DNA of 16,046 nt from JBFWWW01 sp050245975 (GCA_050245975.1 JBFWWW010000075.1:1-16046); one strand, 5' to 3'; counted from the stretch's first letter, positions 1-7,908 are shown. The notes: generated from the letters alone by a model not told the origin. Numbers and translations: made by a program.

Positions 1-148
1 GGCTGATCCCGCTGAACAATGTCCGCACCCGCGCATGGCCGGCCGCCAGCGGCGGCAGCGGCGCGGGCCTGATCTCGACACGCTCCTTGCCGACATACCA
101 ATCCGCCCGGGCGACCTGGGTCTTGCCGGCCGACCGCCGCGGACTCAT
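1..148 (-). CDS. Zinc-type medium-chain dehydrogenase, N-terminal fragment
   Basis: The reverse strand encodes 49 residues that run off the left edge. They include ADWYVGKERVEIR followed by LFSGIS. This is the usual opening of zinc-type medium-chain dehydrogenase/reductases, where a short beta-rich start leads into a VRTLxSGISRGTE-like segment before the GroES-like fold. The catalytic and cofactor-binding parts lie outside the window, so substrate and activity cannot be judged. I chose the ATG at 148 because a GAGG sits 8 bases upstream. An in-frame ATG at 166 would add six residues and has a weaker ribosome binding site. The gene is divergent from the OpgH gene and separated from it by only about 57 bp, so the two probably share a compact promoter region. 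The family call is fairly safe; any specific function would be a guess. Confidence 0.7.
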   Translation of the reverse strand, partial: MSPRRSAGKTQVARADWYVGKERVEIRPAPLPPLAAGHARVRTLFSGIS

Positions 149-205
149 GTTACCGGCCTCTGTCATCGTTCCCAATCCCGAACAGGACCCTTGCCTGGTG
201 CATCC

Positions 206-2032
206 ATGACCGACAGCCTTCCGTCCACGCAGTCTGCCACGGGTTCGACCACGGGTCGCGGCGCGCCGCGCCTGAGGCTTACGACACCGACCGGCCTCCA
301 GTCCATCGACGACCTGAGCCGGCGGCGCGCGATCGTGCTGGTCCTTAACGTCGTCACCTATCTGCTCATCCTGTGGGCGGGCGCGCGCATCCTGGGCGCG
401 GGCGGCTGGACGTGGGTCGATGTCATTCTGTTCATCTGCTTCGTGTTCGGCACGCCCTGGACGGTGCTGGGCTTCTGGAACTCGCTCATCGGCCTGTGGC
501 TGCTGCACGGGCACAAGGATGCGGTCGCGGAGGTGGCCCCGTTCGCCGCCGCCGGCGACCGCGACACCCCCGTCAGCATCAAGACCGCCGTCTTCATGAC
601 GCTGCGCAACGAGGACGCCGACCGCGCCATCCGCCGCTTCCGCATCGTCAAGGACAGCGTGGACGCGACCGGGCAGGGTGCGGCCTTCTCCTATTTCGTG
701 CTGTCCGACACCAACGATCCCGCCGCAGCCGAAGCCGAGGAGCGGGCGGTCGCCGCGTGGCGCGCGGCCGATCCGGACCGCGACCGCATCGTCTATCGCC
801 GCCGCACCGACAACAAGGGCTACAAGGCCGGCAACGTGCGCGACTTCTGCGAGCGCTGGGGCAAGGACTACGAGCTGATGCTGCCGCTCGATGCCGACAG
901 CCTCATGTCGGGACCGGCCATCGTCCGCCTCGTGCGCATGATGCAGGCCTATCCGCAGCTCGGCATCCTGCAGAGCCTCGTCGTCGGCATGCCGTCGAGC
1001 TCGGCCTTCGCGCGCATCTTCCAGTTCGGCATGCGCCACGGCATGCGCTCCTACACCATGGGGCAGGCGTGGTGGGTGGGCGACTGCGGACCCTTCTGGG
1101 GCCACAACGCGGTGGTGCGCATCAAGCCGTTCTTCGAGCAGTGCGAGCTGCCGGTGCTGCCGGGCGGGCCGCCGCTCGGCGGGCACGTGCTGTCGCACGA
1201 CCAGGTGGAGGCGACGCTCATGCGGCGCGCCGGCTACGAGGTGCGCGTGCTGCCCGTCGAGAACGACAGCTGGGAGGAGAACCCGCCGACGATGCTCGAC
1301 TTCGCCAAGCGCGACGTGCGCTGGTGTCAGGGCAACCTGCAGTACATCAAGCTCCTGAACCTGCCGGGGCTCTATCCCATGAGCCGCTTCCAGCTCGTGT
1401 GGGCGATCCTGATGTTCCTCGGCCTGCCGGCGTGGACGCTGATGATCGCGCTGCTGCCGGTCGCCGCGTGGCAGGCGAGGGCGGTGCCGGATTTCCCGAC
1501 CGGGCTCGCGCAGACGCTCTACGTCGTGTTCTTCCTCATGTACCTGATGCCGAAGATCGCCGGTCTCGCCGACGCCATGCTGACGCCCGGCGGGGTGGCG
1601 CGCTACGGCGGCTGGCTGCGCTTCATCGCCGGCGCGGCGACGGAGCTGGTGTTCTCGTTCCTGCAGGGCGCGGTGTCGACCATCCGCACGACGATCTTCA
1701 TGGTCGGGCTGCTGTTCGGCACGTCGGTGACCTGGGGCGGCCAGTCGCGCGACGCCTACGGCATCTCGTGGCGGACGGCGGCGGAGAACCTGTGGCCGCA
1801 GACGGCCTTCGGCGTGCTGGTCTGCGGCGCGCTGCTGCTGATCGCGCCGGCAGTGTTCTGGTGGAGCCTGCCGCTGACGGCGGGCTACCTGCTTGCCATG
1901 CCGTTCGCCGTCGTCACGGCATCGCCGGCCGTGGGGCGGGCGCTGAAGCGGATCGGGCTGTGCGGCATCCCCGAGGATTTCGCGCCGCCCTCCGAGATCC
2001 GCGCCGCGCTGCCGGGCATGGCTGCGCCATGA
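206..2032 (+). CDS. opgH: Glucans biosynthesis glucosyltransferase H (OpgH/MdoH)
   Basis: Inner-membrane family 2 glycosyltransferase that in known relatives polymerises UDP-glucose into the backbone of osmoregulated periplasmic glucans. The 608-residue product has two N-terminal membrane segments (about 42-64 and 70-100), a cytosolic catalytic domain, and several C-terminal membrane segments (about 395-590). Visible motifs are the D229-A-D231 nucleotide-sugar/metal motif, GPFWGHN at 295-301, SHDQVEA with catalytic-type D332, and RWCQGNLQ at 372-379, the family's version of QxxRW. It lacks the long cytosolic N-terminal extension of the roughly 850-residue E. coli protein. I start at the ATG at 206 because the open frame further upstream overlaps the divergent dehydrogenase gene. 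The ribosome binding site is weak. No opgG is adjacent, which is unusual. The stop overlaps the next gene's ATG (ATGA), implying translational coupling. Confidence 0.93.
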   Translation: MTDSLPSTQSATGSTTGRGAPRLRLTTPTGLQSIDDLSRRRAIVLVLNVVTYLLILWAGARILGAGGWTWVDVILFICFVFGTPWTVLGFWNSLIGLWLLHGHKDAVAEVAPFAAAGDRDTPVSIKTAVFMTLRNEDADRAIRRFRIVKDSVDATGQGAAFSYFVLSDTNDPAAAEAEERAVAAWRAADPDRDRIVYRRRTDNKGYKAGNVRDFCERWGKDYELMLPLDADSLMSGPAIVRLVRMMQAYPQLGILQSLVVGMPSSSAFARIFQFGMRHGMRSYTMGQAWWVGDCGPFWGHNAVVRIKPFFEQCELPVLPGGPPLGGHVLSHDQVEATLMRRAGYEVRVLPVENDSWEENPPTMLDFAKRDVRWCQGNLQYIKLLNLPGLYPMSRFQLVWAILMFLGLPAWTLMIALLPVAAWQARAVPDFPTGLAQTLYVVFFLMYLMPKIAGLADAMLTPGGVARYGGWLRFIAGAATELVFSFLQGAVSTIRTTIFMVGLLFGTSVTWGGQSRDAYGISWRTAAENLWPQTAFGVLVCGALLLIAPAVFWWSLPLTAGYLLAMPFAVVTASPAVGRALKRIGLCGIPEDFAPPSEIRAALPGMAAP

Positions 2033-2823
2033 GCGCGACGATGACCGCGGCGGATCGGGCGGCGCGCGTTGCGAACCTGAGGGCCGACCCGGCGTTCGCC
2101 GGTCTCGTGCGCTCGTTCGACGTCTACTACGGCGAAGCCCGGCGCGATGCCGCCATGGACGGCCTCTACCGCCGCTTCGTCGCGCCCGGCGCGCTCGCCT
2201 TCGACATCGGCAGCCACGTGGGCGACCGCATCGGCAGCTTCCGCCGGCTGGGCGCGCGCGTCGTGGCGCTCGAGCCGCAGCCGCTGTGCGCGCGCGCGAT
2301 CCGCACCATCTATGCCGGCGACGGCGACGTGACGCTGGTGGAAGCCGCCTGCGGCAGCACGCCCGGCACGCTGACGCTGCACGTCAACTCGGCCAACCCG
2401 ACGGTGACGACGGCATCGACCGATTTCGTCGCGGCCGCGGAAGGCGCGGGCGGCTGGGAAGGACAGGTGTGGGACCGCGCCATCGAGGTGCCGGTGACGA
2501 CGCTGGACGATCTCGTGCGCGATCACGGCACGCCCGACTTCGCCAAGATCGACGTCGAAGGCTTCGAGGCCGAGGTGCTGGGCGGCCTCACGCGGCCGCT
2601 GCCGGCGCTGTCGTTCGAGTTCACCACGATCCAGCGCGACGTGGCCTTCGCCTGCCTCGATCGGCTAGCTTCGCTCGGGCCCTACGGCTTCGACATCGCG
2701 CTCGGCGAAAGCCAGGCGCTCACCTTCAACCGCTGGATCGCCAGGGATGAGATGGCCGCGCACATCGAGGGACTGCCGCACGCCGCCAACTCGGGGGACG
2801 TGTACTGTGTCCTGCCGCGCTGA
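2029..2823 (+). CDS. FkbM-family SAM-dependent methyltransferase
   Basis: A 264-residue class I methyltransferase of the FkbM family, whose members usually O-methylate sugars, polysaccharides or polyketides. The SAM-binding motif I is FDIGSHVGD (58-66), followed by an acidic strand ALEPQP, and the family signature KIDVEGFEAEVL begins at K173. Start and stop codons of the flanking genes overlap this one. Its ATG overlaps the opgH stop by 4 bases, and the next gene begins 17 bases before its stop. An alternative ATG lies 12 bases downstream at 2041. The position between a glucan synthase and an exported protein suggests a role in methylating the glucan or its lipid or sugar precursor. That role is inference from context. 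The product has no signal peptide, so it should act in the cytosol. Confidence 0.88.
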   Translation: MSATMTAADRAARVANLRADPAFAGLVRSFDVYYGEARRDAAMDGLYRRFVAPGALAFDIGSHVGDRIGSFRRLGARVVALEPQPLCARAIRTIYAGDGDVTLVEAACGSTPGTLTLHVNSANPTVTTASTDFVAAAEGAGGWEGQVWDRAIEVPVTTLDDLVRDHGTPDFAKIDVEGFEAEVLGGLTRPLPALSFEFTTIQRDVAFACLDRLASLGPYGFDIALGESQALTFNRWIARDEMAAHIEGLPHAANSGDVYCVLPR

Positions 2824-3811
2824 GCGCGTCCGCGCGCTGCTCGCCCTCGGTCTTGTGGCGCTGCTGCTGGCGCCCGCCGCGCAGGCGGCTTCACCCAGGC
2901 CCGCCGCGCAGGCGGCCTCGCCCGCGACACCGCTCGCCGTCGAGGTGACGAACGCCAGCGAGCCGGTGCTGTGCGCGGAGAAGGACAACGTCACGCTCGA
3001 CTTCGCGTCGAAGGACGTGCGCCGGTTCCGCATCGAGGCGGCGCACCCGGCCTATATCGGCACGCTGCAGCGCGACAGCTTCGAGGCGGACTGGACGGCC
3101 TGCGACATGAAGGGCGACCCCGCGCATGCGCCGCCGACGCCGCCGCGCCGCGTCACGCTCTACGAGGACATCGAGATGTGGGTCGTGGGGCTGACGTTCC
3201 CGACCTTCTGGCGGCCGGCGACGGCGACGGTCAGGATCGGCGACCGCGTCGAGAAAGGCATCCACCTGCTGCAGGTGTGGCGCATCCGGCCCATGGGCGG
3301 CGAGGAGGTGCTGGTGCTCTATCCGCAGGACGGCTACTGGCGGCTCAGGCCGCTGGCGCCGGCCGGCATGGCGCCGACGGCCTACGGCTCCTCGTTCCTG
3401 ATCGGGCCGGTGGAGACGGAGGGGCGGCCCATCGTGCGCATCCGCGAGGTGGCGTTCGATCCCAAGGCGAAGGCCTTCACGCTGTCCTTCGAGCGCGGCG
3501 GGTCGGCGACGGTCTCGATGTCGATGGTCGATCAGAACCGCAACGTGCTCGACGTGGCGCTGTCGCAGGCGGTGGACGGGCGGCCGTTCGCGGCGCTGCG
3601 CTCCATGTACGTGACGGAGTTCAACAACGACGTGGCGCGCGTCGCGGTGCGCGAGCCGGGCGCCAAGGGCTGGCGCGAGGACGCCGTCATGGCGTTCAAG
3701 CGCGCGCAGGCGACGGACGTGTGGGCCGGGCGCACGTCGCCGTCGCGGCACAACACGTCCTCGCCGGACATGATCTTCAGCGGGTTCTCGGCGGCGGCGG
3801 GCGGGAAGTAG
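2807..3811 (+). CDS. Unrecognised secreted protein in the opgH operon
   Basis: I do not recognise this family. A GTG start at 2807 is preceded by a GGGGGA ribosome binding site 8 bases away and gives a 334-residue protein with a clear signal peptide. It has basic residues at 4-9, a leucine/alanine core at 10-22 and AQA cleavage sites at 25-27 and 34-36. The longer open frame from 2747 would hide this signal inside the preceding methyltransferase gene. The mature part is rich in predicted beta strands and contains only two cysteines, C56 and C99, which could form a periplasmic disulfide. A duplicated 27-bp unit encodes the two AQA sites. The 17-base overlap with the FkbM gene indicates coupled translation. 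It could be a periplasmic partner for glucan synthesis or modification, but it does not resemble the roughly 500-residue OpgG. Confidence 0.75.
   Translation: MSCRAERVRALLALGLVALLLAPAAQAASPRPAAQAASPATPLAVEVTNASEPVLCAEKDNVTLDFASKDVRRFRIEAAHPAYIGTLQRDSFEADWTACDMKGDPAHAPPTPPRRVTLYEDIEMWVVGLTFPTFWRPATATVRIGDRVEKGIHLLQVWRIRPMGGEEVLVLYPQDGYWRLRPLAPAGMAPTAYGSSFLIGPVETEGRPIVRIREVAFDPKAKAFTLSFERGGSATVSMSMVDQNRNVLDVALSQAVDGRPFAALRSMYVTEFNNDVARVAVREPGAKGWREDAVMAFKRAQATDVWAGRTSPSRHNTSSPDMIFSGFSAAAGGK
2872..2916 (+). repeat. Tandem 27-bp repeat at the signal peptide cleavage region
   Basis: An 18-base match (GCCCGCCGCGCAGGCGGC) begins at 2872 and recurs from 2899 with one mismatch at its first base. The period is 27 bp, so the reading frame is kept and the residues PAAQAASP appear twice. 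Replication slippage or local duplication is the simplest origin. Confidence 0.8.
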
Positions 3812-4076
3812 CGCCGGCGCGGCGCGCCATGGCGGGAGGATGGGGCGGGGCGGGCGTGGGGCGGCCGTTATCCCCGCGGCGCAAATTGCGCGTACTGTCG
3901 ATGGCAGTCCCGCGATCCGCCGGACGGACGCGACGACGGACGGGCCAAGGCCTGTAGGCTGTCTTAAGATACTGAATTTGCTCAATATCGCCGCCGCCAA
4001 AGACGCACAGAATGCGCATCCAAGCGCACACGGCGCGTCATCCACGCAGCCGGACGCGTGCTGAACGGTCCGCGCG
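3812..4076. other. Convergent intergenic region, no gene seen
   Basis: This 265-bp gap separates the convergent ends of the opgH operon and the HAD hydrolase gene. Open frames here are short, lack ribosome binding sites and resemble no known protein. It begins with GC-rich palindromes (GCGCCGGCGC at 3811-3820 and CGCCATGGCG around 3826-3835) and the G-rich tract listed separately. It then holds a 13-bp odd palindrome (GCGCAAATTGCGC, 3879-3891) and an unusually AT-rich patch at about 3958-3992. No thymine-tailed terminator hairpin is evident for either gene. Confidence 0.7.
3842..3861 (+). other. G-quadruplex-type motif after the opgH operon
   Basis: Four guanine runs of 4, 4, 3 and 4 bases are separated by loops of 1, 1 and 3 bases (C, C and CGT). 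This meets the usual intramolecular G-quadruplex pattern with very short loops. It lies on the coding strand 30 bases after the stop of the secreted-protein gene, so it would be present in the mRNA 3' end as well as in DNA. Folding and function are inferred. Confidence 0.6.
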
Positions 4077-4943
4077 CTACCAGGCCAGCAGGGCCATGGC
4101 GGCGATGGCGGGCGGGGTGCCCGGCACGTCCATCAGCGCGGCAAGTTTCGCGGGATCGATGGCGCCGTCGACCAGCAGCGCGTCGTTGTGAATGCCGTCG
4201 GCGATGAAGAGCGCGTCGACGCCGAGCCCCTGCGCGGAGGCGAGGTCGGTGCGCACCGCGTCGCCGATGCCGAGAATGCGCGACAGCTCGGGGAGCGTGC
4301 CGCGCAGTTCGCCCGCCACCTCGTGCGCCGTGCCGTAGGCCGAGGGGTGCGGCTTGCCGGCCCAGAACACGTCGCCGCCGAGACGCTCGTATTCCAGCGC
4401 GACGGACCCGGCGCAGGTCAGGCGCCGGCCGCCGACATCGACGACGAGATCGGGGTTGGCGCAGATGAAGGGCAGCTTGTGCGCAAGCCCGCCCTCGATG
4501 AGGTCGCGATAGGTCTCCACCGTCTCCGTCGCTTCGTCGGCGAGGCCGCTGCACAGGATGGCATCTGCGGACGCGAGCGGTGCGTCGGGGTCGGGCACGC
4601 GCGAGAACAGCGTGTGATCGCGCTCGAACGGTCCGACGCGGTGGAGAGCCTTGTAGCCTTTCTCCGCGATGTGGCGCAGCGCGATGTCGCCCGACGATAC
4701 GATGGCGTCCCAGCTGTCGCGGCGCACGCCGGTGTTGGCGAGCACCGTCTCGACGCCGTCGGCGGGCACGGGTGCGTTGGACACCAGGACGACGGTGCCG
4801 CCGCCGGCGCGGAAGCGGGCCAGCGCGTCGCCGGCGAGCGCGTAGGCCTTGCGCCCGTCGTGCATGACGCCCCACACGTCGCAGAACACCACGTCGTAGC
4901 GCTGAAGCAGGTCTGCAGCGTGGGTCAGGATGGGCACGGTCAT
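4077..4943 (-). CDS. Class IIA HAD-superfamily hydrolase (TIGR01459-like)
   Basis: Predicted cytosolic phosphatase of 288 residues, of the type common in alphaproteobacteria and related to the NagD/4-nitrophenylphosphatase group. HAD motif I is D22-V-W-G-V, with the nucleophile D22 and tryptophan where the acid/base aspartate would usually sit. That DxWGV form is characteristic of this subfamily, not evidence of decay. Motif II is the serine in VSNAP (S55), motif III is K197 in WAGKPHP, and motif IV is GDAVRTD (227-233). The segment between motifs II and III matches a class IIA cap domain. The substrate is unknown. The gene stands alone on its strand and is divergent from the second FkbM gene across 89 bp. 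No strong ribosome binding site precedes the ATG at 4943. Confidence 0.88.
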   Translation of the reverse strand: MTVPILTHAADLLQRYDVVFCDVWGVMHDGRKAYALAGDALARFRAGGGTVVLVSNAPVPADGVETVLANTGVRRDSWDAIVSSGDIALRHIAEKGYKALHRVGPFERDHTLFSRVPDPDAPLASADAILCSGLADEATETVETYRDLIEGGLAHKLPFICANPDLVVDVGGRRLTCAGSVALEYERLGGDVFWAGKPHPSAYGTAHEVAGELRGTLPELSRILGIGDAVRTDLASAQGLGVDALFIADGIHNDALLVDGAIDPAKLAALMDVPGTPPAIAAMALLAW

Positions 4944-5032
4944 CGAATCGTCGCCTTGGCGCGTTGTGGCTGTGAGGGTCAGCAGGCGGACCTGCGGACA
5001 AGACCGCGGCTCCTAGCACGACAGGCGAACGA

Positions 5033-6022
5033 ATGCAGCTCTCCTACGCACAGAACATGGAAGACTTCGCGCTCGAGCAGGTGTTCGGCGACCAGGCGAC
5101 GGGCGTCTACGTCGATGTCGGCGCGGGCCACCCGGTCGCCGACAACGTGTCGTTCTGGTTCTATCTCAAGGGCTGGCGCGGCCTCGTGGTGGAGCCGCAG
5201 CCGGAGCTGGCCGGGCTCTACGCGCACGTGCGCCCGCGCGATCATGTCGCGGCCTGCGTCGCGGGGCGCGAGGACGGCGAGACGGAATTCCATGCCGTCG
5301 AGGGCCTGCACGGGCTGTCGAGCACGGTGCGCGAGCGCGCCGCGGGCGCCAGCGCGTTCGGCGCCGGATACCGCACGCGGCGCGTGCCGGTGCGACGGCT
5401 GTCGGCGCTGTGCGATGAGGCCGGCATCGACCGCATCGACGTGCTCAAGATCGACGTCGAGGGCGCGGAGGCCGACGTGCTGGCCGGCATCGACTTCGCG
5501 CGGCACCGCCCGCGCGTCATCCTGCTCGAAGCGATGCAGCCGGGCGACCTCGCGGAGGCGTGGCACGGCTGGGAGCCGATGCTCACCGCGGCCGGCTACC
5601 GGTTCGCCTATTTCGACAACCTCAACCGCTTCTATGTGGCCGGCGAGGCGGCGGCGCTGGCCGACCGCTTTCCGAACGAGCCGCACGGCTGGGACAAGGC
5701 GGCGCACCTGTGGGATGCGGGCCGTGCGCCGGAGGCGCCGGGCCATCCCGATCACGCGCTGGCGCGCCTGCTGGGCGATGCGTTCTACGCCATGCTGCCG
5801 ACGCTCGATCCGGCGCTCGTCGCCGCGCTGATCCGGCGCGGGCTGAAGGCGGGCAAGCGCGATGCGGACGATCCGGCCGTGCGTGCCGAGCTGCTGGGCA
5901 CGGCGGAATTTCCGCGCGCCGGCGAGCCGATGCCGGACCTCGACGCATTGATGGACTCCGACCGGTTCCGCGCCGCGCTCGGCCGCATCGCCTGCCGCTA
6001 CGACGGCGGGCACGTGGACTAG
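5033..6022 (+). CDS. FkbM-family methyltransferase with C-terminal extension
   Basis: A 329-residue SAM-dependent methyltransferase. The N-terminal YAQNMEDFALEQVF is typical of the FkbM subgroup found in glycan and surface polysaccharide loci. SAM motif I is YVDVGAGHP (26-34), with an acidic strand VVEPQPEL beginning near 52 and the family signature LKIDVEGAEADVLAG around 138-152. About 110 residues after residue 220 lie beyond the methyltransferase core and resemble no domain I know. They include a helix-rich stretch with HALARLLGDAFYAML. The two FkbM proteins in this window are clearly divergent from each other and not a recent duplication. The ribosome binding site before the ATG is weak. 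The gene ends 5 bp before the convergent methyltransferase gene. The acceptor is unknown; a sugar hydroxyl is the most likely type. Confidence 0.87.
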   Translation: MQLSYAQNMEDFALEQVFGDQATGVYVDVGAGHPVADNVSFWFYLKGWRGLVVEPQPELAGLYAHVRPRDHVAACVAGREDGETEFHAVEGLHGLSSTVRERAAGASAFGAGYRTRRVPVRRLSALCDEAGIDRIDVLKIDVEGAEADVLAGIDFARHRPRVILLEAMQPGDLAEAWHGWEPMLTAAGYRFAYFDNLNRFYVAGEAAALADRFPNEPHGWDKAAHLWDAGRAPEAPGHPDHALARLLGDAFYAMLPTLDPALVAALIRRGLKAGKRDADDPAVRAELLGTAEFPRAGEPMPDLDALMDSDRFRAALGRIACRYDGGHVD

Positions 6023-6027
6023 ACGCC

Positions 6028-6819
6028 TCAGCCGATGGCGGCAAGGCGCGTGTCGAGGCTGAGGACGAGGCACCAGTGCGGCTCGAAGTCGGCGCCGAGC
6101 GGCCAGACGTTGGCCTTGTAGTCCTCGAGCAGGCGGGCTTCGTAGTCCTTGAAGCGCGCCGTGCGGCACAGCATGAACTTGGTGGCCGCGACGATGGTCT
6201 CGCGGTCGATGACGGCCAGCACGCACATGTCGGGATGACGGCCGAGATACTCCTGCACCGCGACCATCAGCGTCGGGTAGCCGGGATGCAGCATGTCGTC
6301 GAGCACGATGACGCCGTCGTCGGCGATGACCGCGGTGGCGAGCTCGAGGTCGCGCGTCAGCGCATCGCGCGAGTGCTCGCCGTCGATGTGGAAGAAGCGC
6401 GGCCGCCGGCCGCCGAGCTTCGCGATCAGGTCCGCGGGCGGCAGCGTGCGGCTGTCGGCCTTCCAGGCGACGCGACGGTCGGCGGCGATGCCGTGCCGGT
6501 CGCAGTTGGCCTCGAAGCGATCCAGAACCTTGTCGTCCGGCCAGTTGAAGACGTCGATGCCGAGCGCCACCTCGCCGGGCTCGAGCGCGTGGGCGAGCGC
6601 GATGAAGAAGCGGCCTTCGAAGGTGCCGATCTCGGCGATGGGACCCGCGATGCCCATGTCCGCCTGGATGCGCAGCAGGCCGGCGCAGATGGCGGCGGCA
6701 AAGCGCGAGGACATGCCGGGCACGCTGTCGTAGCCGTCGCGCAGGTAGGCATCGACGGCGGCGATGCCGGCCTCGGGCATGGGCGCGGGGAAGGCGGGCG
6801 GGACGGGTGTTGCGGTCAT
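6028..6819 (-). CDS. Class I SAM-dependent methyltransferase (Methyltransf_24-like)
   Basis: A 263-residue protein with a Rossmann methyltransferase core. SAM motif I is AEIGTFEGRFF (62-72), the acidic end of strand 2 is GIDVF with D89, and HIDGEHS (144-150) is followed by a helix and VLDDMLHPGYPT. The HIDGxHS pattern is typical of the class I group annotated as Methyltransf_24 and related to cephalosporin hydroxylase-type or O-methyltransferases, where the aspartate and histidine can bind metal. No membrane segment or signal peptide is present. The start is supported by GAGG seven bases upstream. It lies 6 bp after the PLP enzyme gene and is almost certainly co-transcribed with it. The substrate is unknown, and its partnership with a D-amino-acid enzyme suggests a small amino-acid-like acceptor (inference). 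Confidence 0.82.
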   Translation of the reverse strand: MTATPVPPAFPAPMPEAGIAAVDAYLRDGYDSVPGMSSRFAAAICAGLLRIQADMGIAGPIAEIGTFEGRFFIALAHALEPGEVALGIDVFNWPDDKVLDRFEANCDRHGIAADRRVAWKADSRTLPPADLIAKLGGRRPRFFHIDGEHSRDALTRDLELATAVIADDGVIVLDDMLHPGYPTLMVAVQEYLGRHPDMCVLAVIDRETIVAATKFMLCRTARFKDYEARLLEDYKANVWPLGADFEPHWCLVLSLDTRLAAIG

Positions 6820-6825
6820 GCGGCC

Positions 6826-7908
6826 TCAGACGAGCTTGCCGCGCGCGGCAACGGGCAGGACGCCGACGATCTCGTCGCCGCGCACGGTGACGAGCTGGTC
6901 CATCATGTTGACGACGACGCAGACGTGGTTGGGGACGACGCGCACGATCTCGCCGACGGCGGGGCGCTCGTTGCAGCGGCTGAGGTCGAGGAAGCCGTGC
7001 TCCTCGGCGAAGCCCTTGATGCGCGCCTCGGGGTGCTCGAGGATGAAGCCGTGGCCGTCGAGGCCGCCGGTGTCGGAGGTGAGCGTCTTGCTGCCGGCGT
7101 CGAGGATGCCGCGGTCCGGTCCGGCGCGGCTGACGACGGTGGTATAGATGTGCAGCGCGCAGTCCTCGAGGGTGGCGCGCCCGCAGGCGATCATCATGCG
7201 GTCGTTGAAGATGTAGGTGCCGGCGCGATGCTCGGTGGCGCCCTTCAGGTTGCCGAGGTTGACGAGGTTCGGCGTGCCGCCGGTGGAGACCATCGGCGCC
7301 TCGAGCCCGGCCTCGCGCACGCCCGCCAGCGCCTCGTCGTAGAATTTCTGGGTCTCGGGCCACGAGGTCTCGGTTGGGTAGAACAGGAAGCCGCGGAATT
7401 GGAGGTGGGGATCGGCGCCGATCCGACGCGCCAGCGCGATGGCCTCGCCCGCCGTCTCGACGCCGGCGCGCCTGCGGCCGGTGTCGCATTCGACGACGAC
7501 GCCGAGCGGACGGCCCGCGAGGCGACCGGCCTGCGTGTAGGTCTCCAGCGTGGTCGGGTTGTCGGCGGCGACCGTCAGCGTGACGCGGCGGGCAAGGGCG
7601 CCGAGCCGCTCGGCGCGCTGCGGGCCGATCAGGTTGTAGGCGATCAGGATGTCGTCGAGGCCGCCGTCGGCCATCACCTCGGCTTCGCCGATCTTCTGGC
7701 ACGTGATGCCGCGGGCGCCGGCAGCCACCTGCATCTGCGCCAGCACGGGGCTCTTGTGGGTCTTGATGTGCGGCCGGTTGGCGACGCCCGCCGCATCGCA
7801 GATGGTCTGGATGAGCTGGATGTTGCGCTCGACCCGGTCGAGGTCGATGACGGCGACGGGCGTGCCGAAGGTGCGGGCGATCTCGGCTTTGAGTGCGGCG
7901 CTGCTCAT
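6826..7908 (-). CDS. DSD1-family PLP enzyme (D-threonine aldolase/D-serine dehydratase-like)
   Basis: A 360-residue fold-type III PLP enzyme with an alanine-racemase-like barrel followed by a C-terminal beta domain. The PLP-binding lysine is K49 in RPHIKTHKSP. A C-terminal PNHVCVVVNM places H328 and C330 at the zinc or divalent-metal site known from D-serine dehydratase and D-threonine aldolase. Members of this family cleave D-3-hydroxy amino acids (aldolases such as D-threonine or 3-hydroxy-D-aspartate aldolase) or dehydrate D-serine; the sequence alone does not separate these. The GGGAGGACAA ribosome binding site before the ATG is excellent. The gene heads a leftward operon with a methyltransferase and is divergent from the creatininase operon across a region containing a perfect palindrome. 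Confidence 0.88.
   Translation of the reverse strand: MSSAALKAEIARTFGTPVAVIDLDRVERNIQLIQTICDAAGVANRPHIKTHKSPVLAQMQVAAGARGITCQKIGEAEVMADGGLDDILIAYNLIGPQRAERLGALARRVTLTVAADNPTTLETYTQAGRLAGRPLGVVVECDTGRRRAGVETAGEAIALARRIGADPHLQFRGFLFYPTETSWPETQKFYDEALAGVREAGLEAPMVSTGGTPNLVNLGNLKGATEHRAGTYIFNDRMMIACGRATLEDCALHIYTTVVSRAGPDRGILDAGSKTLTSDTGGLDGHGFILEHPEARIKGFAEEHGFLDLSRCNERPAVGEIVRVVPNHVCVVVNMMDQLVTVRGDEIVGVLPVAARGKLV

Noticed and set aside
35..205. Upstream extension of OpgH by 57 residues
   Set aside because: The extension overlaps the start of the divergent dehydrogenase gene, has no OpgH-like sequence and no better ribosome binding site.
3868..3876. TTATCCCCG as a DnaA box
   Set aside because: It differs from the TTATCCACA consensus at key positions, stands alone and has no origin-type context.
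4860..4943. Loss of a catalytic aspartate in the HAD hydrolase (DVWGV)
   Set aside because: The DxWGV motif is normal for this subfamily, and the remaining HAD motifs are intact, so it is not a sign of inactivation.
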